Both the position numbers and the translations under genes were made by a program. Positions 1-9,185 of a stretch of 64,000 bases of DNA are shown here, piece by piece. Numbering within the stretch: the stretch's first letter is position 1; each line of letters starts with the position of its first letter. The notes under the pieces are model-generated. The model was not told the DNA's origin, did no database searches, and was given only the letters and a program-made list of their open reading frames with translations. This stretch comes from Microbacterium esteraromaticum (lineage in GTDB: Bacteria; Actinomycetota; Actinomycetes; Actinomycetales; Microbacteriaceae): positions 1,736,001 through 1,800,000 of the forward strand of contig NZ_JAEMWU010000001.1 in the NCBI RefSeq assembly GCF_017303215.1, given 5' to 3'.

Positions 1-19
1 GAGAGGAACGTCGATACGG

Positions 20-475
20 TTACGCCGCGCTGCGGCCGAACAGCCCCGCGCGCCGCAGAAGAAGGTACATCTGGCATCCGAGGCAGTAGCCGAACGCGGC
101 GTTCAGGAACGCCGCGAAGAAGGCGGCGGCCGCGGCGATCGGCAGGGCCCACGGCACGCCCAGCGCGTGCAGCGCGAGACCGATGCCCACCACGACGAGT
201 CCGACACCCTGCGCGAAGCGCGGCGGGCGGGGATCTTCCAGTTCCGTCGGCGGCGCGAGTCGAGGCCGCACGAGAACGCGGAACAGCACGCTCCACGGGT
301 GGGTCCGCGGCGAGACCACGCCCCACACGAAGAGCACCGCGATGGCGATGAGAAGCGCGAATGCGGCATCCGCGCCGGTGAGTCCGAGCAGCACCGCGAG
401 CAGCAGCAGCAGCGAAGTGATGGATGCCGCGAACCGCGGACCACGGGGATCTATGCCGACCTGGGTGTTCATCAT
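20..475 (-). CDS. DUF4395 family membrane protein
   Basis: A 151-residue protein with about four membrane segments (roughly residues 17-33, 37-54, 87-106 and 108-128) and a C-terminal Cys-Leu-Gly-Cys pair (C131, C134) just after the last one. This matches the DUF4395 family, which is commonly encoded beside thioredoxin-like proteins; a redox-relay role is inferred from that association and the CxxC, not proven. The start is the ATG at 475, which overlaps the stop of the upstream thioredoxin-like gene in an ATGA, so the two are probably translationally coupled. A second ATG follows immediately at 472 and could be used instead. An in-frame upstream extension exists but runs through the thioredoxin-like gene and is not credible. 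Confidence 0.85.
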   Translation of the reverse strand: MMNTQVGIDPRGPRFAASITSLLLLLAVLLGLTGADAAFALLIAIAVLFVWGVVSPRTHPWSVLFRVLVRPRLAPPTELEDPRPPRFAQGVGLVVVGIGLALHALGVPWALPIAAAAAFFAAFLNAAFGYCLGCQMYLLLRRAGLFGRSAA

Positions 476-897
476 GCCTCCTGCAGCATGGACAGATCGC
501 CCAGCGCGTTCTCGATGTCGGAGCGGTGCGGGACGCCGTTGAACCGGGCCCGCACGGTGCCATCGCCATCCACGACCAGCAGGGTCGGGGTCTGCAGCAC
601 CCGGTACTTCGTTGCCAGGTCGGTGCGGTGGGTCAGGTCGATGTCGACGTGCTCGACCCCGTCGAGTCCGTCGGCCACGCCGCCGAGCATCCGGCGCACC
701 TGCGGGCAGCGCGCGCACATCTCGGTGCTGAACTGCACGAGTGTGGCGCGGGCGCCGAGAACGCCGGCATCCGCGGCATCCACCCGCTCGCCGTGGGCGT
801 CGCGACGGCGACCGTCGCGGGCGCGCCACACCAGGCCGGCGGCGACGGCGGTCGCGACGAGGGCGACGATCACGATCAGGGCGGAGGAGAGGGGCAC
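472..897 (-). CDS. membrane-anchored thioredoxin-family protein
   Basis: 141 residues. Residues 5-24 form a hydrophobic anchor, followed by a basic stretch and then a thioredoxin-like domain with the redox motif C61-A-R-C64 (in EMCARCPQV) and the conserved cis-proline region (LQTPTLLVVDGDG). It probably acts as a thiol-disulfide oxidoreductase at the membrane, perhaps exchanging electrons with the DUF4395 protein encoded directly downstream (4-base overlap). CARC is an unusual active-site dipeptide compared with CGPC, so reductase versus oxidase direction cannot be told. Translation starts at a GTG (897). A -10-like TACCCT lies 6 bases upstream and there is no Shine-Dalgarno, which suggests a leaderless message divergent from thyA. 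Confidence 0.85.
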   Translation of the reverse strand: MPLSSALIVIVALVATAVAAGLVWRARDGRRRDAHGERVDAADAGVLGARATLVQFSTEMCARCPQVRRMLGGVADGLDGVEHVDIDLTHRTDLATKYRVLQTPTLLVVDGDGTVRARFNGVPHRSDIENALGDLSMLQEA

Positions 898-903
898 GCG
901 ACG

Positions 904-982
904 AGGGTACGTCCCGAAGGTGGGAATCGGGCCGGATGTGACGCCGGATGACGGCGACGGATGCCGGAGCGAAAGGTATCGT
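904..982. promoter_or_regulatory. divergent promoter region, thioredoxin-like gene / thyA
   Basis: Two back-to-back -10-like hexamers. TACCCT on the minus strand (909 to 904) is 6 bases from the GTG of the thioredoxin-like gene, and TATCGT on the plus strand (977-982) is 7 bases from the thyA ATG. Neither gene has a ribosome binding site at a sensible distance, so both messages are predicted to be leaderless. No clear -35 element is visible. Confidence 0.45.
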
Positions 983-989
983 TGCAGTC

Positions 990-1796
990 ATGAGTGCTGT
1001 CCCCACGCCGTACGAAGATCTGCTCCGCGACGTGCTCGAGAACGGCACGCACAAGGACGACCGCACCGGTACCGGCACGACGAGCGTCTTCGGACGTCAG
1101 ATTCGTTTCGACCTGTCGCAGGGCTTTCCGCTGATCACTACCAAGCGCGTGCACTTCAAGTCCATCGCGTACGAACTGCTGTGGTTCCTGCGGGGTGACT
1201 CGAACGTGCGGTGGCTGCAGCAGAACGGCGTGACGATCTGGGACGAGTGGGCGGATGCCGACGGAGATCTCGGCCCGGTCTACGGCGTGCAATGGCGGTC
1301 GTGGCCGACGCCGGACGGCGGCAGCATCGACCAGCTCTCGCAGGTGATCGAGCAGATCAAGGCGTCGCCCGATTCGAGGCGCCTGATCGTATCGGCCTGG
1401 AACCCGGCCGATATCCCCGATATGGCGCTCGCCCCCTGCCACGCACTGTTCCAGTTCTACGTGGCCGACGGCAAGCTCTCGTGCCAGTTGTACCAGCGCA
1501 GCGCCGACCTTTTCCTCGGGGTGCCGTTCAACATCGCCTCCTATGCGCTGCTGACGCTGATGGTCGCGCAGCAGACCGGCCTGCAGCCCGGTGACTTCGT
1601 CTGGACCGGCGGCGACTGTCACATCTACGACAACCACGTCGACCAGGTGCGCGAGCAGCTCAGCCGCGATGCCTACCCGTATCCGACGTTGCGGATCACC
1701 CGCACGCCGGCGTCGATCCTCGAATACGTCTATGAGGACTTCTCGGTTGACGACTACCAGCACCACTCGGCGATCCGGGCGGCGGTGGCCGTATGA
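990..1796 (+). CDS. thyA: thymidylate synthase
   Basis: 268 residues, close to the 264 of the E. coli enzyme. It methylates dUMP to dTMP using 5,10-methylenetetrahydrofolate. The sequence shows the folate/dUMP-binding N-terminus ([12 protein letters not shown]), the nucleophilic cysteine C150 in [11 protein letters not shown], the [20 protein letters not shown] block and a C-terminal valine. An ATG 42 bases upstream is in frame, but the start at 990 gives the family length and has a -10 hexamer just upstream. The stop overlaps the folA start in ATGA, pairing dTMP synthesis with the enzyme that regenerates tetrahydrofolate from the dihydrofolate it makes. Confidence 0.98.
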   Translation: MSAVPTPYEDLLRDVLENGTHKDDRTGTGTTSVFGRQIRFDLSQGFPLITTKRVHFKSIAYELLWFLRGDSNVRWLQQNGVTIWDEWADADGDLGPVYGVQWRSWPTPDGGSIDQLSQVIEQIKASPDSRRLIVSAWNPADIPDMALAPCHALFQFYVADGKLSCQLYQRSADLFLGVPFNIASYALLTLMVAQQTGLQPGDFVWTGGDCHIYDNHVDQVREQLSRDAYPYPTLRITRTPASILEYVYEDFSVDDYQHHSAIRAAVAV

Positions 1797-2287
1797 GCGC
1801 CGCTACCGTCGTTCCCTGGGTGGGGCTGATCTGGGCCGAGGCGAACGGGGGAGTCATCGGTGCCGCGGGTGGTATGCCCTGGCACGTGCCCGAGGATCTT
1901 GCGCACTTCAAGCGCACGACCCTCGGCGACCCGGTCGTCATGGGACGCAAGACGTGGGACTCACTTCCCGAGCGCTTCCGGCCGCTGCCCGGCCGCGAGA
2001 ACGTCGTCATCACCCGCCAGCAGGGATGGAGCGCAGAAGGCGCCCGCCGGGCGGCCACCGTGCACGACGCGTTGCGCGGCCTCGAACGCGCATGGGTCAT
2101 CGGTGGGTCCGAGATCTTTCGCCAGCTGATCGGGCAGGCCGATCGGCTGGAGGTCACGGAACTCGACCTCGACGTCGACGGCGATGCGTTCGCGCCCGCG
2201 CGCACCGGCTGGCGTCTGATCGACGAGGGGGAGTGGCAGACGTCGAGCACCGGCATCCGCTATCGCTTCCTGGGGTACGAGCGCTGA
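1793..2287 (+). CDS. folA: dihydrofolate reductase
   Basis: 164 residues. Reduces dihydrofolate to tetrahydrofolate with NADPH. Diagnostic features are the N-terminal [24 protein letters not shown] segment (quoted only in part here: [11 protein letters not shown]), the NADPH loop [12 protein letters not shown], and [12 protein letters not shown]. Length is normal for a bacterial chromosomal DHFR. Its ATG lies within the thyA stop (ATGA overlap) and its own stop shares one base with the next gene's ATG (TGATG), so thyA, folA and the following SDR gene form one operon. Confidence 0.97.
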   Translation: MSAATVVPWVGLIWAEANGGVIGAAGGMPWHVPEDLAHFKRTTLGDPVVMGRKTWDSLPERFRPLPGRENVVITRQQGWSAEGARRAATVHDALRGLERAWVIGGSEIFRQLIGQADRLEVTELDLDVDGDAFAPARTGWRLIDEGEWQTSSTGIRYRFLGYER

Positions 2288-3048
2288 TGCCCACCGCACT
2301 CATCACCGGCGCCAGCGCGGGACTCGGCGCGGAGTTCGCCCGTCAACTGGCCGCCAGGCGCGCCGACCTCGTGCTCGTCGCCCGCAGCACCGAGGCGCTC
2401 GAGAGCCTGGCGGAGCAGCTGCGCGATGACCACGGCGTCGCCGTCGAGGTGATCACCGCCGACCTGGCGAGTGAGGACGACATCACTCGCGTCGCCGACC
2501 GCATCGCGGATGCCGTGCAGCCGATCGATCTGTTGATCAACAACGCGGGGTTCGGGCTGCCGCTGCAGTTCGCCGACAACGACATCGACGACGAGGTGCG
2601 TCACCTGCGCGTGCACGTGGAAGCCTCGATGCGGCTGATGCACGCGGCCATCCGCGCGATGCGCGGCCGCGGCGGACGCATCATCAACGTCTCCTCGGTC
2701 GCCGGCTTCATCTCGCGGTCCACCTACTCGGCCTGCAAGTCATGGCTGATCGGCTTCAGCCGGTGGGCGAATGCCGAGTATGCGCGTGACGGCGTCACGG
2801 TGACCGCAGTGTGCCCCGGCTTCACACACACGACATTCCACGAGCGGATGGGGCTGGCCCCGGGGCACGAGGGGATCCCGTCGATCCTGTGGCTCAACGC
2901 CTCCGACGTCGTCCGCGAGGCGCTGCGCGACGCGGCACGGGGCACGGCGGTGTCGATCCCGTCCTGGCGGTACAAGGCGATCGTCGCTCTCACCAAGGTG
3001 CTGCCGCCGTCGCTCACATCGGGCGTGGCGCGCCGAGGCCGGGTGTGA
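2287..3048 (+). CDS. short-chain dehydrogenase/reductase
   Basis: 253 residues with the classical SDR layout: nucleotide-binding GASAGLG near residue 8, NNAG, the catalytic Ser in INVSSVAGF and the catalytic Tyr/Lys pair in YSACK. The TGASxGxG type usually prefers NADP(H). The substrate cannot be read from sequence; it resembles the broad SDR oxidoreductase group in actinobacteria rather than fatty-acid FabG. It overlaps folA by one base and is probably co-transcribed with thyA-folA, although no functional link to folate metabolism is evident. Confidence 0.9.
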   Translation: MPTALITGASAGLGAEFARQLAARRADLVLVARSTEALESLAEQLRDDHGVAVEVITADLASEDDITRVADRIADAVQPIDLLINNAGFGLPLQFADNDIDDEVRHLRVHVEASMRLMHAAIRAMRGRGGRIINVSSVAGFISRSTYSACKSWLIGFSRWANAEYARDGVTVTAVCPGFTHTTFHERMGLAPGHEGIPSILWLNASDVVREALRDAARGTAVSIPSWRYKAIVALTKVLPPSLTSGVARRGRV

Positions 3049-3087
3049 CGGGCATCCGACGGGTGCCGAGCACGACCTGCGAAACGC

Positions 3088-3093
3088 TACGCT
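3088..3093 (+). promoter_or_regulatory. -10 element of a probable leaderless dapA message
   Basis: TACGCT ends 6 bases before the dapA ATG at 3100. Transcription would start at or within a base or two of the start codon. The intervening GAGAGG touches the ATG and is too close to act as a ribosome binding site. Confidence 0.4.
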
Positions 3094-3099
3094 GAGAGG

Positions 3100-4077
3100 A
3101 TGACGCACACCGACAATCCCTTCGGACAGGTTCTTGTCGCGCTGGTCACACCGATGACCGCCGACGGCGAGGTCGACTGGCCCGCCGTCGAGAAGCACAT
3201 GGACCGTGTGATCTCCGACGGGGCCGACGGCATCGTCGTCACCGGCACCACCGGTGAGACCTCGACTCTCACCGACCCCGAGAAGATCCGTCTCGTCGAG
3301 GTCGGCAAGGACGTCTCCGCGGGCCGCGCCAAGATCATCACCGGCGGTGGGTCGAACGAGACCGCGCACGCCATCGAGCTGTACCGCGCCAGCGAGAAGG
3401 CCGGCGCCGACGGCATCATGATCGTCACCCCGTACTACAACAAGCCGACACAGGCGGGCATCCTGACGCACTTCCGTCTCGTCGCCGACGCCACCGACCT
3501 GCCGGTGATCCTCTACGACATCCCGGGCCGCACCGGCGTGCCGATCAAGTACGAGACCATCCTTCGACTGGCTAAGCACCCCAACATCCTCGCCGTCAAG
3601 GACGCCAAGGGCGACTTCTCCGAGGTGAGCCGTGTGCTCAACCAGACCGACCTGATGTACTTCTCCGGCGACGACGCGAACGTCCTCCCGCACCTGGCGA
3701 TCGGTGCGACCGGGCTGATCGGCGTCACGGCGAACATCACCTCGGCCCCCTACCGCACCATCGTCGACGCGGTCAACCGTGGCGACCTCGCCACGGCGAC
3801 GGCCGAGCACCGCCGCCTGGAGCCCCTCGTGCGCGCCACCATGACGCACGTGCCCGGAACCGTCTCGGCCAAGTACATCCTGCACGGGCTCGGCCGCATC
3901 GGCAGCCCGCGCGTGCGTCTGCCTCTGGTGGGCCCGGAGGAGTGGGAAGCCGCCATCATCGAGGACGAGCTCGCGCTGGTGAAGGACGTACCGGGCGCCG
4001 ACTTCTCGAACTTCCGCCCCGACCGCAACGCTGCGGCCGGCGGCGCGCTGCCCAAGGTGCCAGGCACCACACGATGA
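3100..4077 (+). CDS. dapA: 4-hydroxy-tetrahydrodipicolinate synthase
   Basis: 325 residues. Condenses pyruvate with aspartate semialdehyde at the first committed step of the lysine/diaminopimelate pathway, which supplies DAP or lysine for cell wall and protein synthesis. The class I aldolase fold is shown by GTTGETSTL, the Tyr region PYYNKPTQ, YDIPGRTG, and the Schiff-base lysine K167 in AVKDAKGD. It is slightly longer than E. coli DapA (292), with extra residues at the C-terminus (after about residue 300), a common actinobacterial variation. RNase J follows 60 bases downstream, an association seen in many actinobacteria. dapF of the same pathway is 11.5 kb away. Confidence 0.97.
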   Translation: MTHTDNPFGQVLVALVTPMTADGEVDWPAVEKHMDRVISDGADGIVVTGTTGETSTLTDPEKIRLVEVGKDVSAGRAKIITGGGSNETAHAIELYRASEKAGADGIMIVTPYYNKPTQAGILTHFRLVADATDLPVILYDIPGRTGVPIKYETILRLAKHPNILAVKDAKGDFSEVSRVLNQTDLMYFSGDDANVLPHLAIGATGLIGVTANITSAPYRTIVDAVNRGDLATATAEHRRLEPLVRATMTHVPGTVSAKYILHGLGRIGSPRVRLPLVGPEEWEAAIIEDELALVKDVPGADFSNFRPDRNAAAGGALPKVPGTTR

Positions 4078-4105
4078 GCGCTGCCATGCGCTGACACGTC
4101 AAGAC

Positions 4106-4122
4106 CGGACACGAGGTGTCCG
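4106..4122 (+). promoter_or_regulatory. hairpin beside the RNase J ribosome binding site
   Basis: A perfect 7-bp stem with a 3-base loop (CGGACAC-gag-GTGTCCG) ends 2 bases before the strong Shine-Dalgarno GGAGGA at 4125-4130. It lies in the leader between dapA and the RNase J gene. It could shape ribosome access or RNase processing; no T-run follows, so it is not an intrinsic terminator. Confidence 0.4.
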
Positions 4123-4137
4123 ACGGAGGAGACATCC

Positions 4138-5814
4138 ATGTCCATTCCCCTCGCCGATCCCGAACCGCTCGCACAGGGCACGCTCCGCGTCACCCCGCTG
4201 GGCGGCCTGGGCGAAGTCGGCCGCAACATGACCACGTTCGAGTTCGACGGCAAGATCCTGATCGTCGACTGTGGTGTGCTCTTCCCCGAGGAGCACCAGC
4301 CGGGTGTCGACCTGATCCTGCCCGACTTCGAGCCCATCAAGGACCGCCTCGATGACATCGTCGGCGTCGTGCTGACGCACGGCCACGAAGACCACATCGG
4401 TGCGGTGCCGTACCTGCTGCGCCTGAAGCCCGACATCCCCCTGATCGGATCGGGACTGACCCTCGCACTGGTCGAGGCCAAGCTCAAGGAGCATCGCATC
4501 AAGCCCTTCACCCTCACGGTGAAGGAGGGGCAGCACGAGAAGGTGGGCCCGTTCGACCTCGAGTTCATCGCGGTCAACCACTCGATCCCGGATGCCCTCG
4601 CCGTCGCGATCCGCACACCGGCCGGTCTGGTGCTGGCCACCGGTGACTTCAAGATGGACCAGCTGCCGCTGGACGGCCGCATCACCGACCTGCGCGCTTT
4701 CGCGCGGCTCGGCGAAGAGGGAGTCGACCTGTTCCTGGTCGATTCGACCAACGCCGACGTGCCCGGCTTCACGCCCACCGAACGCTCGATCGGGCCCGTG
4801 CTCGACCAGGTGATCGGCAAGGCGCCGCGCCGGGTCATCGTGGCCAGCTTCTCGAGCCACGTGCACCGTGTGCAGCAGGTCATCGACGCCGCCCACGCGC
4901 ACGGCCGGCGGGTGGCGTTCCTCGGCCGCAGCATGGTGCGCAACATGACCATCGCCGAGCAGCTCGGGTATCTGCAGGTGCCCAAGGGGCTCCTGATCGA
5001 CTACAAGAAGGCGCGCGACCTGCCCGAGGACCAGATCGTCTACATGTCGACCGGTTCGCAGGGTGAGCCGATGGCCGTGCTCAGTCGGATGGCGAACCTC
5101 GACCACGCGATCGAGCCCGGCGAGGGCGACACCGTCATCCTCGCGTCGAGTCTCATCCCCGGCAACGAGAACGCGGTCTACCGGGTCATCGACGGCCTGA
5201 CCAAGCTTGGCGCGAACGTCGTTCACAAGGCCAACGCCAAGGTGCACGTCTCAGGTCACGCGGCGGCCGGCGAGCTGATCTACTGCTACAACATCCTGCG
5301 TCCGAAGAACGTCCTCCCGGTGCACGGCGAGTATCGCCACCTCATCGCCAACGCCAAGCTGGCGCAAGACACCGGCATCCCCGAGGAGCGCACGATCATC
5401 GCCGGGAACGGGACGATCATCGACCTGCGCGATGGTGAGGCACGCGTCGCGGGCCAGCTCGACATCGGCTTCGTCTACGTCGACGGATCGACCGTCGGCG
5501 GCATCACGGATGCCGACCTCAAGGACCGCCGCATCCTCGGTGAGGAGGGCTTCGTCTCGGTCATCGTCGTGGTCGACTCCTCGACCGGTCGGATCATCTC
5601 GGGGCCCGAGATCCACGCCCGCGGTGTCGCGGAGGACGACGCGGTGTTCGACGACATCACGCCGAAGATCGTGGCGGCGCTGAAGGAGGCCGCCGGCAAC
5701 GGCGTGCGCGACAACCACGCGCTGTCGCAGATCATCCGACGTACGATCGGTCGCTGGGTGAACCAGAAGCTGCGTCGTCGTCCGATGATCGTTCCGCTGG
5801 TGATCGAGGCTTGA
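4138..5814 (+). CDS. rnj: ribonuclease J
   Basis: 558 residues, the usual RNase J length. It is a metallo-beta-lactamase/beta-CASP ribonuclease with 5'-to-3' exonuclease and endonuclease activity in RNA turnover and rRNA maturation. The zinc-binding HGHEDHIGA motif is at about residues 80-88; other ligand regions include ATGDFKMD and the beta-CASP signature around SGHAAAGEL. The C-terminal domain (from about residue 450) is present, so the protein looks complete. The ATG at 4138 has a strong GGAGGA ribosome site. A leader hairpin (4106-4122) next to that site could contribute to autoregulation, which is known for some RNase genes but is only inferred here. Confidence 0.96.
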   Translation: MSIPLADPEPLAQGTLRVTPLGGLGEVGRNMTTFEFDGKILIVDCGVLFPEEHQPGVDLILPDFEPIKDRLDDIVGVVLTHGHEDHIGAVPYLLRLKPDIPLIGSGLTLALVEAKLKEHRIKPFTLTVKEGQHEKVGPFDLEFIAVNHSIPDALAVAIRTPAGLVLATGDFKMDQLPLDGRITDLRAFARLGEEGVDLFLVDSTNADVPGFTPTERSIGPVLDQVIGKAPRRVIVASFSSHVHRVQQVIDAAHAHGRRVAFLGRSMVRNMTIAEQLGYLQVPKGLLIDYKKARDLPEDQIVYMSTGSQGEPMAVLSRMANLDHAIEPGEGDTVILASSLIPGNENAVYRVIDGLTKLGANVVHKANAKVHVSGHAAAGELIYCYNILRPKNVLPVHGEYRHLIANAKLAQDTGIPEERTIIAGNGTIIDLRDGEARVAGQLDIGFVYVDGSTVGGITDADLKDRRILGEEGFVSVIVVVDSSTGRIISGPEIHARGVAEDDAVFDDITPKIVAALKEAAGNGVRDNHALSQIIRRTIGRWVNQKLRRRPMIVPLVIEA

Positions 5815-5873
5815 CGACCCCGCGGAAACCGCGCAAGGCCGCGTCATTGCGGCCCGATGTCGGCGCTCGGCCG

Positions 5874-5879
5874 TAGCCT
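5874..5879 (+). promoter_or_regulatory. -10 element of a probable leaderless ftsK message
   Basis: TAGCCT lies 7 bases before the ATG at 5887 and no Shine-Dalgarno is present. This spacing supports 5887 rather than the in-frame ATG at 5857 as the real start. Confidence 0.4.
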
Positions 5880-5886
5880 GGATCCC

Positions 5887-8613
5887 ATGGCCAGGAGCAC
5901 TACCAAGTCCGAGCGCGCGTCTGGGGGCGCCTCGTCGTCGCGCCCGAAACGGCAGACGACACCTCGGTCGACCGCGAAGGCCGCACCGACGCCGAAGAAG
6001 TACGTCGACGAGGTCGACAGACCGCCGCTCGCTGTGCGCATGTGGCTTGGCCTCGCGCACGGCGTCGGCGGTCTCTTCCGCGCGTTCGGACCTGAGAACC
6101 TTGAGAAGGATCAGCGTCGCGACGGTTTCCCGTTCCTGCTCGTGCTGCTGGCGTGCATGGGCGCCGTGGTGGAGTGGTTCTTCATCGGCAACGAGGTCGC
6201 CGCGCAGATCTCCGCCTACAGCTTTGGCTTGATGGTGGGGCGCACGGCGTTCTTCATGCCGGTGCTGCTGGTGGTCCTGGCGGGCTGGCTGTTCCGGCAT
6301 CCTCCGTCAGTGCACGACAACGGACGTATTGGCATCGGCTTCGGCACACTCGTCCTGTCGATCGCGGGCATCTGCCATGTCGCGTCCGGCGCCGCAGACG
6401 GCAGCCGTCCGCAACCGCGTGACGGAATGCCGGCGCTGAGCGAGGCCGGTGGGCTGTTCGGCTGGCTGCTGGGCGAGCCATTGGCGTTCCTGACGCCCGT
6501 GGTCGCGTACATCGTGCTTGCACTGCTCATGGTGCTCAGCATCCTGATTCTCACGAAGACTCCACCGAATCGCATCGGCGAGCGGTTGGGTGACCTGTAC
6601 GCCTGGATGTTCGGCGCCGAGCGCCCCATGCGCGCACCGGCGGTCGATGAGGCGCCGCAGGACGCGGAGCCCAACGACGATTCGCTCCCGTGGTGGCGGC
6701 GCAACAAGACCGGCCGCGAGGAAGACCCCGACGACGGTGTCGACTCGCAGGCGATCACCGCGCTGTTCGATGAACCGAGCGACAGTAACGCGGCCTACGA
6801 GCAGGCCGTCATTGTCGACGAGACGCCGCAGCCGGATCCGCACGACGCGGCCACCGAGGTGCTCACCGATCTCAGCGCGCTCACCGGGCAGCTGGGTGAG
6901 CAGGGTGCCACTGCACTGCTCGACGATGACGGCGACACCGGTGAGCTGCCCGGCATGGATGGTTTCGGCACGGCCGGCCCCGGCGCGTCCGCGCCGCAGC
7001 CGCCGGCGGCCCCGTACGTGCTCCCGTCCCCGTCCGCGCTGAAGGTCGGCCCGCCGCCCGTGGTGCGTTCGGATGCCACAGACCGCACGATCGAGCAGAT
7101 CACGAGCGTGCTGACGCAGTTCAAGGTGGATGCCAAGGTCACGGGCTTCTCGCGCGGACCGACGGTCACGCAGTACGAGATCGAGGTCGGACACGGCGTC
7201 AAGGTCGAGAAGATCACGCAGCTCAGCAACAACTTCGCCTATGCGGTGGCGTCCAACGACGTGCGCATCCTGTCGCCCATTCCGGGGAAGAGCGCGATCG
7301 GTATCGAGATCCCCAACGTCGACAAAGAGACCGTCGCCCTGGGTGACGTGCTTCGGTCGTCGGCCGCGCAGAAGAGCACGCATCCGCTCACGATCGGCGT
7401 CGGCAAGGATGTCGGCGGCAACATCGTCGTCGCCAACCTCGCGAAGATGCCGCACCTGCTCGTGGCAGGTTCCACGGGCTCCGGTAAGTCGAGCTTCGTC
7501 AACTCGATGATCACGAGCCTGCTGATGCGAGCTCGTCCGGCCGACGTGCGCATGGTGCTGATTGACCCGAAGCGCGTCGAGTTGACCAGCTACGCGGGTG
7601 TTCCGCATCTGATCACACCCATCATCACCAACCCCAAGAAGGCGGCTGAGGCGCTGCAGTGGGTCGTGAAAGAGATGGACATGCGCTACGACGACCTGGC
7701 GTCGTTCGGGTTCCGCCACATCGACGACTTCAACAAGGCCGTCCGTGCCGGTGAGGTCGAGGTCCCCGTCGGCAGCGAGCGCGTGCTCAAGCCCTACCCG
7801 TACCTGCTGGTCGTCGTCGATGAGCTCGCCGACCTGATGATGGTCGCGCCGCGAGACGTCGAGGACTCGATCGTCCGTATCACGCAGCTCGCACGTGCAT
7901 CGGGCATCCACCTGGTTCTTGCCACCCAGCGACCCAGCGTCGACGTGGTCACCGGACTGATCAAGGCGAACGTGCCATCGCGACTGGCCTTCGCGGTCAC
8001 CAGCGTGACCGATAGCCGCGTGATCCTCGACGCCCCGGGCGCTGACAAGCTGATCGGTCAGGGTGACGCCCTGTTCTCGCCGATGGGTTCGTCCAAGCCG
8101 TTCCGTCTGCAGGGCGCGTGGGTCGATGAGAGCGAGATCTCATCGGTCGTCAAGCATGTGACGCAGCAGGCGCGGCCCGAGTACCGACCCGACGTGCAGG
8201 AGTCCGCGGAGGCGAAGAAGAAAGAGGTCGACGAGGACATCGGCGACGATCTCGAGCTGTTGTTGGCCGCCGCCGAGCTCATCGTGTCATCGCAGTTCGG
8301 ATCGACGTCGATGCTGCAACGCAAGCTGCGGGTCGGATTCGCGAAGGCGGGACGGTTGATGGACCTGCTCGAATCGCGCGAGATCGTCGGCCCCTCGGAG
8401 GGCTCGAAGGCGCGCGACGTTCTGGTCACCTCCGAGCAGCTGCCCGCGGTGATCGCCAAGTTGCGCGGCGACGACGTGCCGTCCGCACCCGCGGCTGCCG
8501 AGACTGCTGCCGCTCCGATAGATCCGATCGAGCAGCAGTTCGAAGGGCTCCCCGTAGTGGAGAGCGAAGACGACGGCGACGAAGACGCCTGGGGATTGAC
8601 AGGACGCGACTGA
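5887..8613 (+). CDS. ftsK: FtsK/SpoIIIE DNA translocase
   Basis: 908 residues from the chosen ATG. It couples chromosome segregation to division by pumping DNA through the septum. Order of parts: a basic, Ser/Thr-rich N-terminus (1-45); four or so membrane helices (about 75-235); an acidic linker (about 245-385); the beta and alpha motor domains with Walker [10 protein letters not shown] near residue 527 and Walker [13 protein letters not shown] near 640; and a winged-helix gamma domain at about 790-855 ([20 protein letters not shown]), which reads KOPS-type polarity sequences. The stop shares one base with the pgsA start. An in-frame ATG 10 codons upstream is disfavoured because a -10 hexamer lies between the two. 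Confidence 0.96.
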   Translation: MARSTTKSERASGGASSSRPKRQTTPRSTAKAAPTPKKYVDEVDRPPLAVRMWLGLAHGVGGLFRAFGPENLEKDQRRDGFPFLLVLLACMGAVVEWFFIGNEVAAQISAYSFGLMVGRTAFFMPVLLVVLAGWLFRHPPSVHDNGRIGIGFGTLVLSIAGICHVASGAADGSRPQPRDGMPALSEAGGLFGWLLGEPLAFLTPVVAYIVLALLMVLSILILTKTPPNRIGERLGDLYAWMFGAERPMRAPAVDEAPQDAEPNDDSLPWWRRNKTGREEDPDDGVDSQAITALFDEPSDSNAAYEQAVIVDETPQPDPHDAATEVLTDLSALTGQLGEQGATALLDDDGDTGELPGMDGFGTAGPGASAPQPPAAPYVLPSPSALKVGPPPVVRSDATDRTIEQITSVLTQFKVDAKVTGFSRGPTVTQYEIEVGHGVKVEKITQLSNNFAYAVASNDVRILSPIPGKSAIGIEIPNVDKETVALGDVLRSSAAQKSTHPLTIGVGKDVGGNIVVANLAKMPHLLVAGSTGSGKSSFVNSMITSLLMRARPADVRMVLIDPKRVELTSYAGVPHLITPIITNPKKAAEALQWVVKEMDMRYDDLASFGFRHIDDFNKAVRAGEVEVPVGSERVLKPYPYLLVVVDELADLMMVAPRDVEDSIVRITQLARASGIHLVLATQRPSVDVVTGLIKANVPSRLAFAVTSVTDSRVILDAPGADKLIGQGDALFSPMGSSKPFRLQGAWVDESEISSVVKHVTQQARPEYRPDVQESAEAKKKEVDEDIGDDLELLLAAAELIVSSQFGSTSMLQRKLRVGFAKAGRLMDLLESREIVGPSEGSKARDVLVTSEQLPAVIAKLRGDDVPSAPAAAETAAAPIDPIEQQFEGLPVVESEDDGDEDAWGLTGRD

Positions 8614-9185
8614 TGAGCATTCCACGACAGCTTCCCAACGCGATCACGATCGCGCGGATCCCTCTGGCGATCGTCTTCTTCGTGATGCTGCTGGTCGCCG
8701 GTCCCCTCGGCGAAGACGACATCGTGATGCGCTGGATCGCAGGCGCGTTGTTCGTGGTCGCGATCTCGACCGACTGGGTCGATGGCTTTCTCGCCCGCAA
8801 GTACGACATCGTGAGCGACTTCGGCAAGTTGTGGGACCCGATCGCCGACAAGTTGCTCACCGGCGCGGGATTTCTGGGCCTCGCCATCCTCGGCGAGGTG
8901 GGCTGGTGGCTCGTGATCATCATCCTGGTCCGGGAATGGGCGATCACCGTTCACCGATTCGTGATCGTGCACGAGCATGTCGTCGCCGCGGCATGGATGG
9001 GCAAGCTCAAGACCGCGGTGCAGGGCGTGGCGCTGAGTTGGGCGCTGCTGCCGTTGCACACGGTGATCGGCATGGAGCCGTGGGTCGTCGTGACACAGGT
9101 GCTGATGGTGGTGGCCCTGGTGCTCACCGTGGCCAGCGGGATCGACTACGTGGTGGCGCAGGTGCGGGGAAGCCGCCGGAGATGA
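8613..9185 (+). CDS. pgsA: CDP-diacylglycerol-glycerol-3-phosphate 3-phosphatidyltransferase
   Basis: 190 residues with several membrane segments. It makes phosphatidylglycerophosphate, the precursor of phosphatidylglycerol and cardiolipin. The CDP-alcohol phosphotransferase signature (D-G-x2-A-R-x8-G-x3-D-x3-D) is visible as DGFLARKYDIVSDFGKLWDP with the following IAD. The N-terminal PNAITIARIPLA is also typical of PgsA. The start is in TGATG with the ftsK stop, and the gene ends in an ATGA overlap with cinA, so ftsK-pgsA-cinA is one translationally linked operon, an order common in actinobacteria and firmicutes. Confidence 0.95.
   Translation: MSIPRQLPNAITIARIPLAIVFFVMLLVAGPLGEDDIVMRWIAGALFVVAISTDWVDGFLARKYDIVSDFGKLWDPIADKLLTGAGFLGLAILGEVGWWLVIIILVREWAITVHRFVIVHEHVVAAAWMGKLKTAVQGVALSWALLPLHTVIGMEPWVVVTQVLMVVALVLTVASGIDYVVAQVRGSRRR

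Noticed and set aside
5857..5887. Upstream ATG as start of ftsK
   Set aside because: It lies upstream of a -10 hexamer and adds ten residues with no ribosome site; 5887 is preferred.
6307..7911. Long minus-strand frame opposite ftsK
   Set aside because: Antisense to conserved FtsK motor motifs; the composition is that of a shadow frame.
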